Part shown: piece by piece, positions 10,812 to 20,384 of the stretch
How the letters are laid out: the number at the start of each line of letters is the position of its first letter
Position numbering within the stretch: position 1 is the first letter of the stretch
Source: Sulfurovum sp.
GTDB taxonomy: Bacteria > Campylobacterota > Campylobacteria > Campylobacterales > Sulfurovaceae
Reading direction: 5' to 3'
Assembly (NCBI GenBank): GCA_011391015.1
Contig: JAABRH010000002.1
Coordinates: 1 to 64,000 of the forward strand
Length of the DNA stretch: 64,000 nt
The notes under the pieces: model-generated
What the model was told of the DNA's origin: nothing
Databases searched by the model: none
What the model saw: only the letters and a program-made list of their open reading frames with translations
Position numbers and translations under genes: made by a program

Positions 10812-11714
10812 ATGTTAAAAGATTTTGTAAAATTAGAAACATTTTTAACCGTAGCACGCGAAAGAAGTTTCTCTAAAGCCTCTTCAAAGTTGGGGATTTC
10901 TCAGCCGGCTGTCACACAGCAGATAAAATTTATCGAAAAATATCTGGGTGCAAAGATTATTGAGCGTAAAAAAAACGGTATCAAACTGACCAATGAGGGT
11001 GAAGAGCTCTATAAGGTTGCAACCAGACTTGAAAAAGAGATACACTCTGCCGAGCAGGATGTCTTAAAAATCATCAATAAAGAAATTACATTTAGACTGG
11101 GCGCATCCTATACGATAGGAACCTATATCATTCCTGGGCAATGCCTCAACACAGTAGGTGAAGCCATCCATAACAGTGTGCAACTCGATATCGATGTGAG
11201 TGATAAGATAGTGGAGAAACTTAAAGACAGAAAACTCGATGTGGGCTTGATTGAATCACCGATTATGGATAGTGATTTGATTTACAGAGAATGGCTTGAA
11301 GATGAGCTGGTTTTGGTGAGTAACGTGCCTATCCCAAAAATCGTTAAGACTGAAGAGCTTTATACTTTTGATTGGATTTGCCGTAATGAGACTTCGCATA
11401 CACGAAAAGTGGTTGCCGAAGTGTTTGAAGAGCTAGGTGTTTCTTGTAAAAATTTTAATGTGCTTTCTGAAGTAAGCAACACTACCACTGTTCTACAAAC
11501 CATCAAAAAAAGTGATAGAAATCCAGAGAGACCTGTCGTGTCCATCTTGTCAAAATATGCCATCATGGATGAAGTGGCAAACGGAGAGCTTTTTGAGGCA
11601 AGACTCAGAGGCTATACGATGTCAAGAAACTTTTATATCGTCTACTCCAAAGAAAATAAGCACAATGCCTATGTGGATCAAGTGGTCAATTTTATCTTAG
11701 CGGGTCACTGCTAA
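10812..11714 (+). CDS. LysR family transcriptional regulator
   Basis: N-terminal HTH LETFLTVARERSFSKASSKLGISQPAVTQQIKFIEKYLGAKIIER. Confidence 0.93.
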   Translation: MLKDFVKLETFLTVARERSFSKASSKLGISQPAVTQQIKFIEKYLGAKIIERKKNGIKLTNEGEELYKVATRLEKEIHSAEQDVLKIINKEITFRLGASYTIGTYIIPGQCLNTVGEAIHNSVQLDIDVSDKIVEKLKDRKLDVGLIESPIMDSDLIYREWLEDELVLVSNVPIPKIVKTEELYTFDWICRNETSHTRKVVAEVFEELGVSCKNFNVLSEVSNTTTVLQTIKKSDRNPERPVVSILSKYAIMDEVANGELFEARLRGYTMSRNFYIVYSKENKHNAYVDQVVNFILAGHC

Positions 11715-12196
11715 GATTGTTTTTTGCTCCCGAGAAGTTTTTTATTTTCAGGGTTTTTTAAAAGTGCTTCCATAGATGTTTTTTTGGAGGCATTTTTGTT
11801 TGAATCGTTTAGCAGGCTTGCTTCTTTATTCTCTGGTGGTTTAGGGTCTGCAAAGTTAATCACAATCGGATTGTCGCCTACAAAAATTTGTCTAATCGCA
11901 AGCAGAGGCACTGAGACGACTGAGCCAAAATTTTCACTTCCGAATCCTGCTTCAAAAACACAGTATTCCTCTTGTATATGGGCACTTTCAAAGGTAAATC
12001 CACCGAGTATAAAGAGTACTGTATGGTCAAAATTATCTTTGATGGAACGAGGAAGTTCTGGTGTAAAGGTAATATATTTTACTTCGCAGGCAAGTGCAAA
12101 TTCTTGATCACTTTCAAATAAATAGTTAATCGTTTTAGAGAGGTGTTCCTGCATCAAGGTACGATACTGTGGAGTATTAAAGAGGTTTTTACTCAT
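11711..12196 (-). CDS. Probable SspB-like ClpXP adaptor/stringent starvation B family protein
   Basis: YITFTPELPRSIKDNFDHTVLFILGGFTF...FEAGFGSENFGSVVSVPLLAIRQIFVGDNPIVINF resembles the SspB core (..F.A.FGG....VSVPLAAVLAIY.. / ..FGGVPARLVVPFAALTRFADPSVQFGLQF); disordered charged C-terminal tail. Confidence 0.6.
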   Translation of the reverse strand: MSKNLFNTPQYRTLMQEHLSKTINYLFESDQEFALACEVKYITFTPELPRSIKDNFDHTVLFILGGFTFESAHIQEEYCVFEAGFGSENFGSVVSVPLLAIRQIFVGDNPIVINFADPKPPENKEASLLNDSNKNASKKTSMEALLKNPENKKLLGSKKQS

Positions 12197-12207
12197 AAGG
12201 CTTGCCT

Positions 12208-12810
12208 TTACTTGTCGTAGATATTGAAGTGATTTAAGATGTTAAATCCTATCATAGCATTCATTAGAGCTACTTGTTTAAAAGAAGAGAGATCTTCTTT
12301 TTTGATGGCTGCGGGGTTTAAAAAACCTTCGTCTATCAGTTTGGCTCTCATGGTGCCTTTAAGCAGCGGTTTCTGGGGTGTAACCCAGTGTTTTCCATCA
12401 TAGAATGCAACATTGGCGATGGTGGTATCGGTGAGGTACCCTTCTTTTTCTATCAGTACTTCATCGACATCCGGGTTGGATGAGAGCAGTGCATCAAGGG
12501 CAGACCGGTCGGCATATTTGACCCCATACTCTAAGTTTGAAGGTACAATCTTCAACGCATTGATTGTTTTAGGGATATAGGGAAAGTACTCTACCGTTTG
12601 CACCGTGTGTGCATAGCGTATGCGACAACGATAGAGACCGTGTCGGGGTGGATGAATTACACTTAAAAGATCAAGTGTGTCGGTGCTGCCAAAAAGCTGT
12701 TGACGGCTTTGATTGCAACGGGCTTGATGGTATGTTAGATTGTGTATCTGGGCATCTTCTATTTTGATGCTTTCAAGCAGAAGAGGTGTTTCGGTCTTGA
12801 CTTGCTTCAT
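12208..12810 (-). CDS. Class IV aminotransferase, PabC-like (aminodeoxychorismate lyase-like)
   Basis: DEVLIEKEGYLTDTTIANVAFYDGKHWVTPQKPLLKGTMRAKLI. Confidence 0.85.
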   Translation of the reverse strand: MKQVKTETPLLLESIKIEDAQIHNLTYHQARCNQSRQQLFGSTDTLDLLSVIHPPRHGLYRCRIRYAHTVQTVEYFPYIPKTINALKIVPSNLEYGVKYADRSALDALLSSNPDVDEVLIEKEGYLTDTTIANVAFYDGKHWVTPQKPLLKGTMRAKLIDEGFLNPAAIKKEDLSSFKQVALMNAMIGFNILNHFNIYDK

Positions 12811-13730
12811 AAGCAGCCAAAAAGTTCCGTGGAAAGATAACGTTCAGCGCTATCACAAAGGATGGTGACAATCGTTTTGCCTTTGTTTTCAGGTCTGCTT
12901 GCAAGGGTGTACGCAGCATGCAGATTGGCACCTGCGGAGATACCGATGAGCAGTCCTTCGGTTTTGGCAATCTTTTGTGCCATTGCAAAAGAGTCCTCAT
13001 CGCTCACACAGAGGATTTCATCGTAGATATTTGTGTTCAGTATCTGGGGTACAAATCCTGCACCGATACCTTGGATTTTATGGGGTCCTGCTTTTTTGCC
13101 ACTCAGTACCGCTGAGGCAGAGGGTTCGACAGCGACTATTTTGATAGCAGGGAGGTGTGCTTTGAGTACCTCGGCAGTACCTGTGAGTGTACCGCCTGTA
13201 CCTACTGAGGCGACAAAGATATCTATATTTTTTTCTGTATCTTTGAGTATCTCCGGTGCAGTGGTATTGCGGTGGATGCTGGGGTTGTGCGGGTTGTTGA
13301 ACTGTTGTAGGACTTTGGCATTGTCAAGCTCTTTTTCCAAAGAAGCTGCTTTGTTTATGGCGCCGGACATCCCTTCGGTTGCGGGGGTAAGTACCAGTTT
13401 GGCACCTAAGTGTGTCAGGATTCTTCTGCGTTCTATACTCATCGATTCGGGCATGGTTAAGATTAGTTTTAAGCCTTTAGCCGCACATATTGCTGCCAAG
13501 CCTATGCCTGTATTGCCGCTTGTGGGTTCTATGATGGTTGTGGAGTGATTGATCTCTCCCGATTTAAGCGCTTCATTGATCATATTGAATGCGATACGGT
13601 CTTTGACCGAACTGGTGGGATTCATAAATTCGCATTTTCCCAAGATGGTAACCCCGGTTTCACCCGAAAGTGAGTTGATTCTCACTATGGGGGTATTGCC
13701 TATCAGTTCTTCTATGTTGTTTGCAATCAT
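12807..13730 (-). CDS. cysK: Cysteine synthase A
   Basis: ELIGNTPIVRINSL, EPTSGNTGIGLA, VGTGGTLTGTAEVL. Confidence 0.96.
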   Translation of the reverse strand: MIANNIEELIGNTPIVRINSLSGETGVTILGKCEFMNPTSSVKDRIAFNMINEALKSGEINHSTTIIEPTSGNTGIGLAAICAAKGLKLILTMPESMSIERRRILTHLGAKLVLTPATEGMSGAINKAASLEKELDNAKVLQQFNNPHNPSIHRNTTAPEILKDTEKNIDIFVASVGTGGTLTGTAEVLKAHLPAIKIVAVEPSASAVLSGKKAGPHKIQGIGAGFVPQILNTNIYDEILCVSDEDSFAMAQKIAKTEGLLIGISAGANLHAAYTLASRPENKGKTIVTILCDSAERYLSTELFGCL

Positions 13731-13746
13731 CTGTAGCCCCTTTATA

Positions 13747-14763
13747 TTAGCTGTTAACTTCTTCTATAGTATATGCAATTTCTTCTCCAGCATACATCGG
13801 TACAACACCTTTGTAGTCTGAAGGGACGTGAAAACTTTGTTTTTTAAGCCTTACGGTTTTCACCAAAGGTTTAAGTTTGTAAATCCTTTGGGCATTGCCA
13901 GAGATAAATGACTGAAGATGCTCAAGAGGTGCGTTTTCTTTTTCAAAAAGTTCAGCCAAAATCTGTAATGCAAGGGGTGCGGTAAACACTCCTGCAGCGC
14001 AACCGCAAGACTCTTTTGCGTGTTTTGGGTGGGGTGCTGAGTCTGATCCGAACATCACTTTGGGGTGACCTGAAAGTACAGCATCCAGCAGAGCTTCTTT
14101 GTCTTCTGGGCGTTTGGCGATAGGTTTGCAAAAAAGATGCGGTCTGAGCATACCGCCTGCTAAATCATCTAGGGTGATCAGCAGATGGTGCACGGTAATA
14201 GTGGCATAGAGATTTTCAAACCGCTCAAGTGCAGCAACACTCTCTTTGGTAGTGATATGTTCCATAATGATGACGAGTTTAGGAAATGCGCGTGCCAGTT
14301 TTTCATAGATACTTACAAATTCTGCTTCTCTGTCCATCACAAACCCATTGGTCTCACCATGGACACATAAGGGGATACCCAGTTCACTCATTGCTTCAAG
14401 AGCAGGACGCAACTCTTCCACATCAAACCCGCTCACGCCGCCTTCAGAATTGGTGGTGATACCTGCAGGATAAAGCTTGATAGCGGTAATCTCTTCTTTA
14501 ATAGATGTCAAAAAAGCTTTGTCGTAAGAGGGTTTGAAAAAGAGTGTCATGTAGGGTGTAAACGTCTCATTTCCGATGGCAGCCATGATACGCTGTTTAT
14601 ATGCTATGACCTCGTCTTTGGTGCTTAAAGGCGGTACAAGGTTAGGCATGATGAGGGCGCCTGCAAAAGTATGGGCACTCTCTTTGGCAATGTTCTTGAG
14701 CATCTCCCCATCTCTGAGGTGCAAGTGCATATCAAGCGGGCTTAGAAGCGTTAATGACATCAA
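13747..14763 (-). CDS. pyrC: Dihydroorotase
   Basis: DMHLHLRDGEMLKNIAKESA and MFGSDSAPHPKHAKESCGCAAGVF. Confidence 0.96.
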   Translation of the reverse strand: MMSLTLLSPLDMHLHLRDGEMLKNIAKESAHTFAGALIMPNLVPPLSTKDEVIAYKQRIMAAIGNETFTPYMTLFFKPSYDKAFLTSIKEEITAIKLYPAGITTNSEGGVSGFDVEELRPALEAMSELGIPLCVHGETNGFVMDREAEFVSIYEKLARAFPKLVIIMEHITTKESVAALERFENLYATITVHHLLITLDDLAGGMLRPHLFCKPIAKRPEDKEALLDAVLSGHPKVMFGSDSAPHPKHAKESCGCAAGVFTAPLALQILAELFEKENAPLEHLQSFISGNAQRIYKLKPLVKTVRLKKQSFHVPSDYKGVVPMYAGEEIAYTIEEVNS

Positions 14764-15124
14764 AATCCTTTATTATAGCGTAGCGTGTATTGGTTTTATC
14801 GGTACTTTTTGGTACCAGCCAATAAATGATGTTGATTTTGCCACAAAAAGGTTTAAGTCTGAGTAAACAGCTGTGTTTGTGCGGCATAAACGTTACAACG
14901 GGGTAATCTATGCCACCTTCAAAGAAGGGATTGCAGCGTAAAATGCGCAGGGAACTCTCTATCAATGCTCTATGCGGGGCATTGAACTCTAACTGCCACG
15001 CGGCATACTCCGAACAACTCGGATAATAGCGACACGATGCAGGCAGCATTTTCGAGATATATTGATACCCTTTGATAGGAGCTTGAAAAATTTTTTTAAC
15101 AGAAAATGCTGGCGCAGATTGCAT
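14732..15124 (-). CDS. yidD: Membrane protein insertion efficiency factor YidD
   Basis: IKGYQYISKMLPASCRYYPSCSEYAAWQLEFN..RILRCNPFFEGGIDYP. Confidence 0.93.
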   Translation of the reverse strand: MQSAPAFSVKKIFQAPIKGYQYISKMLPASCRYYPSCSEYAAWQLEFNAPHRALIESSLRILRCNPFFEGGIDYPVVTFMPHKHSCLLRLKPFCGKINIIYWLVPKSTDKTNTRYAIIKDFDVINASKPA

Positions 15125-15263
15125 GATATCCCTTATGTCTAAGCGTAGCGTTGATTATAGTTGAATTGTGTCACTGTGTCAATTTTTACCCTTTGGTTCC
15201 GTGTTTTCAAAGCGTCTATAGAGAAGAAGCTAAGAAGAAGCATACTTGGCTATAATCACCCCT

Positions 15264-16631
15264 ATGAACACGATACAACAGACATTTTTAATCTCAGCAG
15301 ACATTGGGCGCTGGCTCGAAAAACAGACAGTTGCTACAGACAAGATAGAACAGTTTTATGTCAAGCCCGATATCGGCACACACTGTTACTATGCTAAACA
15401 CTTTCCCGACACCTATACTAAAGTCACCATAAGCAAAGAAGAGGGTGAAATGGTAGTGCCTGTGAGCAAAGAGGTTTATCTTGCACACAGTGACCAACGT
15501 GTGGGTATCAAGCTGGTTAAAAATGTGAGTACGGTCTGCATTGCAGATGAAGTGTTTGAATTTAGAATGTACGAAAGAGGTCTTGAAGGGCTTTGTATCC
15601 TTGTTGCAACCTTTAAAAATGAAAAATCCGCGCGTGAATCTGAAGTCTTAGAGACATTACAACCTTTCATACTCAAGCAGATCAGCAAAGATGCAAAATA
15701 CACCGAAGAAGCGTTGAGTCTCTATGGTAAACCGATGGAGTACAACCTCGATAAATTGTATGAGAAAATCGATGCGTTTGAAGCCTCCAACCTCTTCTTT
15801 TGGCAAGTTCCCACACGGCTCTATGTGCGTGACGGTGTGGCACTCATACTTTATAAAAACATTCGTCTCCTCAATTATTATAAAGTAGCGTTTCAAAACA
15901 AACATAGCAGTGCAACGCTGCATCGTTTGCGTGTGCTGTTACGCCGAACCGCTACCATTTTGGAGACATTTTCAGATCTTTTCAGCCCTTATGTACAGCG
16001 TTTTTGTGTCAATTTGTTGTTGCGCTATCATGAAGAGACCAAATTTTTACGTTATCTCTATTTTCTGGATGAACTGTGTGCTACACGGGAAGATGCCAAG
16101 ATGAGTCTCTACAGTGAACTCAATAGCCTTACAAAACAAGAAGAAAGAGCCGTGATGCAAATGCTGCTTTCAAGACCGTTTGTGCATTTGATTCAGATAC
16201 TCTCACGAGAGTTGCATGAGGGTGAGATTCAACGCTTTACTTCTTTGCAGCAAGAGGTGAAAATTGCGGTAAAAAAACATTTGAGACGATTTGAAAAGTT
16301 GTTGGCGCAAACCAAAGAAGGCTATGATGAGCCACTGCTTGAACAGCTTTATGCCGCTTTGGACACGTTGCAGACACATTTGGAGGATTTTTTCCATATT
16401 ATCGGTGAAAAAGAGGTGCAGACGATTGTCGATGAGTTAAACATCCTGCTCAAACCCTTGCGTGAATGGCGCAACTGCAAAGAGCGCGCACTCATTTTGA
16501 CACACATCAAAAAACACGCAAGCAACACCGCGCTGGACACCGACCCACTTTTGTGCGAACATGAAGCGATGCTAGAAGAAAAGATAGAAGCAGCGCTTAA
16601 ACTGCTCAGAAGTTCAACGTTTTATATCTGA
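15264..16631 (+). CDS. CYTH-like/CHAD domain protein
   Basis: C-terminal half HRLRVLLRRTATILETF...EETKFLRYLYFLDEL and RNCKERALIL is CHAD-like; N-terminal CYTH-like half. Confidence 0.75.
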   Translation: MNTIQQTFLISADIGRWLEKQTVATDKIEQFYVKPDIGTHCYYAKHFPDTYTKVTISKEEGEMVVPVSKEVYLAHSDQRVGIKLVKNVSTVCIADEVFEFRMYERGLEGLCILVATFKNEKSARESEVLETLQPFILKQISKDAKYTEEALSLYGKPMEYNLDKLYEKIDAFEASNLFFWQVPTRLYVRDGVALILYKNIRLLNYYKVAFQNKHSSATLHRLRVLLRRTATILETFSDLFSPYVQRFCVNLLLRYHEETKFLRYLYFLDELCATREDAKMSLYSELNSLTKQEERAVMQMLLSRPFVHLIQILSRELHEGEIQRFTSLQQEVKIAVKKHLRRFEKLLAQTKEGYDEPLLEQLYAALDTLQTHLEDFFHIIGEKEVQTIVDELNILLKPLREWRNCKERALILTHIKKHASNTALDTDPLLCEHEAMLEEKIEAALKLLRSSTFYI

Positions 16632-16646
16632 TGTCAATGAATCAGT

Positions 16647-16931
16647 CTATAGACTCGGTAAGTTTTCTTTGTAGATAGTGAGAACAAGAATATCTTTTTC
16701 TTGTATTTGATAAAGAATGGTGTAGTGTTGATGTACCAATTTGCGTATATCCTTACCAAACTCTTCTGCTGGTCTACCCATTTTGGGGAATGTAGTCAGT
16801 GACACGATAATATGTTTTTTTAACGCAAGAATAAATCCAATCGTTATTTTTTTTGACTCACTTTGGAGATATATAAAATCAGCAATTTCCTCGAGACGCT
16901 CATAAAATTTCGGCGTGAATTTAATCTTCAT
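16647..16931 (-). CDS. RelE/ParE family toxin
   Basis: FTPKFYERLEEIADFIYLQSESKK..FPKMGRPAEEFGKDIRKLVHQHYTILYQIQEKDILVLTIY. Confidence 0.87.
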   Translation of the reverse strand: MKIKFTPKFYERLEEIADFIYLQSESKKITIGFILALKKHIIVSLTTFPKMGRPAEEFGKDIRKLVHQHYTILYQIQEKDILVLTIYKENLPSL

Positions 16932-17205
16932 ATTTGCTCAGTAGTACATCAAAGACTTCATCGGCTTCCATAAGGTCATTCATCTCCACTTGACGCAGAG
17001 CTTCCTGTACATCCCGTTTGACTTGCATGTGTGTACGGTTATACTCATCCATGGAGAGTATGACGACCGATTTATCATTTTTGGTCGTGATGATGACCTC
17101 TTCGTTGTTGTCGCACACAGCATCGATGATGGCTTTGAGGTTATTTCTGGCGTGAGAGTAGTTGACTGCCTGCATAAAAAATCCTTTTGTACAATATATT
17201 GACAA
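16921..17205 (-). CDS. Phd/YefM family antitoxin
   Basis: AVNYSHARNNLKAIIDAVCDNNEEVIITTKNDKSVVILSMDEYN; overlaps toxin start. Confidence 0.92.
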   Translation of the reverse strand: MSIYCTKGFFMQAVNYSHARNNLKAIIDAVCDNNEEVIITTKNDKSVVILSMDEYNRTHMQVKRDVQEALRQVEMNDLMEADEVFDVLLSKYED

Positions 17206-17255
17206 GTTTAGCTTAAATGTTAGTGGGTGTCAAGGCGGAGTTTGGGTAAAAAGAC

Positions 17256-18563
17256 TTATTTTTTCAAGACCAAACCATCATTAATCACATACGACTGGGA
17301 CATATTGACAGCATGGTAGATGGTCGTGCCGTACTTTTTACTGTAGTACTGTAAGAGGAGTTTTTGGAGTGTGGGTTCGGTGGAGGGGGTGAACCAGCCA
17401 TTGTTACTGAGGACTATCATGTTTTGTGGTCTGTTGCCATTTGCATCTTTGGTATAGAGTATCTCTGAAGTTGCCTCAAAACAGATGGCATTGCGGTAAC
17501 GCACACCGTCTATGAGGTAGTCAGTCGTGTGAGAGCTTGCTTTGTAGTCCACGGCACCATCATAGAAGACTTTGTTGACCCAGTCACTTAGAAAATCGGG
17601 CAGAGGATTGCTCTCGCCAAAAGGAACGAGCACCACTTTGTTGGCAACGGTGATGGTGTTGTTGGTAAAGATATACGTAGAGTTTCTAGGTGTTTTGCCA
17701 TCCCAGTACAGCCCTCCAGTGACGATGGAGATCTGTTTGGCTTTTTCTTGCAGGGCATCCATGAGCTCTTGTGAATGGTTTAAAAAAACAGGAAATACAG
17801 ACTCAGGCAAGACAACCAGCCTTTTTTTTGTTTCTATGGCAGTATCGATAGCACTCAGGAGTGTTTGAAAGTGTGCTGTCTGCATATTCTCATCCCATTT
17901 GTCGTGGACGGTGGTATGGGTGGTTACCAGTGCAATGTTTTGTTCAAGTGGTGCTATGGCATGCATACGCGGTTCATAGGCAAAAAGCAGTAGTAGGAGG
18001 TAGTAAAAGCGTTGAGTATGGATGCTTAGACTGATACCCAGTAGCACGAGTGCGTATTGCCACTTTTCTATGCCAAGATAACTTTCTATAAACATCAGTT
18101 CGGGTTTGAGCCAGTCAAAAGAGAAGGGATGAAGCATGCTTAAGCCCAAAAGCCATACTGCTTTGTAGTAAACGGCAGGTAAAAAAACTTTAGTTGTGAG
18201 CACTTCGCCAAGCCATGCACCCAGCCAAAAGAGCAGTCCATAGGTAAGCATAATAATGACTAGCTCAATCGGCACAGCCCAAATCATCCCGTAGTGCCAA
18301 AGGCTCAGAACAATCCACCAAAACCACAGCAGTCCAATGCCAGCTCCCGCGATAAACCACACTTTTTTGTCTGCTTGAAGCAGCAGATAGAGCGCGGTGA
18401 GTCCTAAAAGCGTGTTGATAAATGGGTGAGAGAGACCCCAATAGGCAAGGTAGATAAAAGCAGAACCCAAAAGAGAAATGAGCAAGCCTCTTGTTAGTAC
18501 AAAGGTGTTAAAATAATCGCTCATTTTACTTACAAAGGCTTTCCATGGAACAACTCGGCTCAT
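17256..18563 (-). CDS. lnt: Apolipoprotein N-acyltransferase
   Basis: Multi-TM N-terminus, LVVLPESVFPVFL, VLVPFGESNPLP, NAICFEATSE, VLSNNGWFTPSTEP. Confidence 0.92.
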   Translation of the reverse strand: MSRVVPWKAFVSKMSDYFNTFVLTRGLLISLLGSAFIYLAYWGLSHPFINTLLGLTALYLLLQADKKVWFIAGAGIGLLWFWWIVLSLWHYGMIWAVPIELVIIMLTYGLLFWLGAWLGEVLTTKVFLPAVYYKAVWLLGLSMLHPFSFDWLKPELMFIESYLGIEKWQYALVLLGISLSIHTQRFYYLLLLLFAYEPRMHAIAPLEQNIALVTTHTTVHDKWDENMQTAHFQTLLSAIDTAIETKKRLVVLPESVFPVFLNHSQELMDALQEKAKQISIVTGGLYWDGKTPRNSTYIFTNNTITVANKVVLVPFGESNPLPDFLSDWVNKVFYDGAVDYKASSHTTDYLIDGVRYRNAICFEATSEILYTKDANGNRPQNMIVLSNNGWFTPSTEPTLQKLLLQYYSKKYGTTIYHAVNMSQSYVINDGLVLKK

Positions 18564-18817
18564 TTTTACCTCTTATTGTTTTATTTGCAATTTTTTATTT
18601 CCTCATCATCAGACCACAGCAGCAGCATCAAAAAGCGCATAAAGCAATGCTTGAAAGTTTGGCAAAAGGTGATACCATCGTCACAACAGGCGGTCTTATA
18701 GCGGTGATTGTGAAGCCTGAAGCAGATTTTATCAAAATCAAATTAAACGAGGATACGATTGTAAAACTGGATAGAGCGTATGTCGCAAAAAAGGTTGAGT
18801 CTGGTGAAGTCGCTTAA
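18545..18817 (+). CDS. yajC: Preprotein translocase subunit YajC
   Basis: IFYFLIIRPQQQHQKAHKAMLESLAKGDTIVTTGGLIA; upstream of secD. Confidence 0.96.
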   Translation: MEQLGSFLPLIVLFAIFYFLIIRPQQQHQKAHKAMLESLAKGDTIVTTGGLIAVIVKPEADFIKIKLNEDTIVKLDRAYVAKKVESGEVA

Positions 18818-20384
18818 TTTCAGAATCATACTCTTTATCTTTGCCTTCATCTTCGGGGTTGTTTTTTCTATCCCTTCTTTGACGCAAAGTGAGAGCGGAA
18901 AAAAAATCACTCTGGGGCTTGACCTTCAAGGTGGGTTGCATATGCTTTTGGGTGTCAAAAGTGAGATCGCTATTGAGTCTCGCATCAAATCTATGGCAGC
19001 ATCCGTGAAGTATCTCTTTGACGATGAAGAGATCATCTTTGACGGCTTGCGTGTCCAAGAGGGTGGAAAAGTCACCTTTGAACTGCTTGATAGTGATGAT
19101 ACAGAACGAGCGAAAGCACTACTCAAAAAAGAGCTTGAAGGTATCGTCTTAGAGGAAAATGGTCTTGTATTTACGGTGAGTATGACACCTGAAGAAGTGA
19201 CGCGTACCACACAAAATGCCATCTCTCAGGCTGTAGATACCATTAGAAATAGACTCAATGAGTTTGGACTGGCAGAGCCTATCGTGGCAAAGCAAGGTGA
19301 AGACAAAATTTTGGTTGAGGTACCAGGTATCAAAACACAAGAAGATGAACAGCGTATCCGTGAACTAATCGCGCGCGCGGCACACTTGCAGCTGATGGCA
19401 GTGGATGAAGAACGCATCGCACGTGTCAACACGATGAGTAGTGATGAAGCTAAAAGCTTCGGTGATGTGATACTCAGCGATGTTGCTTCGCCGGAAAAAT
19501 ATCTGCTTCGTTCTATCCCCGTACTTGACGGCTCGATGCTCACCGATGCAAAAGTCGGGTTCGATGAGAACAATCAACCCGTTATCAACTTTACGCTCAA
19601 CGGACAAGGTGCTAAAATCTTTGGCGATTTTACAGCCGTAAGTGTAGGTAAGCGTATGGCGGTTGTACTAGATAACAAGGTCTATTCTGCGCCTAACATC
19701 AACGAGCGCATTGGCGGTGGGCGTGTGCAGATAAGCGGAAGTTTTACCATAGCTGAAGCACATGATCTTGCTATCGCATTGCGTTCTGGTGCGTTGCTGG
19801 CTCCCGTGTATGTGATGGAAAAACGCTCTGTGGGTCCGAGTTTGGGTGCTGACAGTATCAAAGCAAGTTCTATCGCTCTTGCTAGCGGTCTTGGGCTTGT
19901 GGTGTTGTTTATGATATTTTACTATGGTATGGCAGGGATTATTGCCAATGTAGCATTGGTTGTAAACCTCTTTTTGATACTTGCTACCATGTCACTGGTT
20001 GGCGCAACGCTCACGCTTCCGGGTATGGCAGGTATTGTTTTGATTGTCGGTATGGCGGTGGATGCCAACGTGATTATCAATGAGCGTATCCGTGAACTGT
20101 TGCGTGAAGGAAAATCGATAGCCAAGTCGATAGAGGAGGGATATGCTAATGCCTTTACTGCCATCTGGGATGCGAACATAACAACACTGATAGCTGCTAC
20201 GATGCTGTATGTGTACGGTACAGGTGCGATTAAAGGCTTTGCCATTACGATGACTATCGGTATCTTGGCTTCTATGCTGACGGCTATAGTGGGTACACAT
20301 GGCATCTACCAATGGCTCTTACCGCAAATGGATAAGAAGAAAACCTTTTTTTGGTTTGGTATGAGAAATGAAGGGGCACAATAA
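18780..20384 (+). CDS. secD: Protein translocase subunit SecD
   Basis: LGLDLQGGLHMLLGV, GMAVDANVIINERIREELR-type motif. Confidence 0.97.
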   Translation: MSQKRLSLVKSLNFRIILFIFAFIFGVVFSIPSLTQSESGKKITLGLDLQGGLHMLLGVKSEIAIESRIKSMAASVKYLFDDEEIIFDGLRVQEGGKVTFELLDSDDTERAKALLKKELEGIVLEENGLVFTVSMTPEEVTRTTQNAISQAVDTIRNRLNEFGLAEPIVAKQGEDKILVEVPGIKTQEDEQRIRELIARAAHLQLMAVDEERIARVNTMSSDEAKSFGDVILSDVASPEKYLLRSIPVLDGSMLTDAKVGFDENNQPVINFTLNGQGAKIFGDFTAVSVGKRMAVVLDNKVYSAPNINERIGGGRVQISGSFTIAEAHDLAIALRSGALLAPVYVMEKRSVGPSLGADSIKASSIALASGLGLVVLFMIFYYGMAGIIANVALVVNLFLILATMSLVGATLTLPGMAGIVLIVGMAVDANVIINERIRELLREGKSIAKSIEEGYANAFTAIWDANITTLIAATMLYVYGTGAIKGFAITMTIGILASMLTAIVGTHGIYQWLLPQMDKKKTFFWFGMRNEGAQ

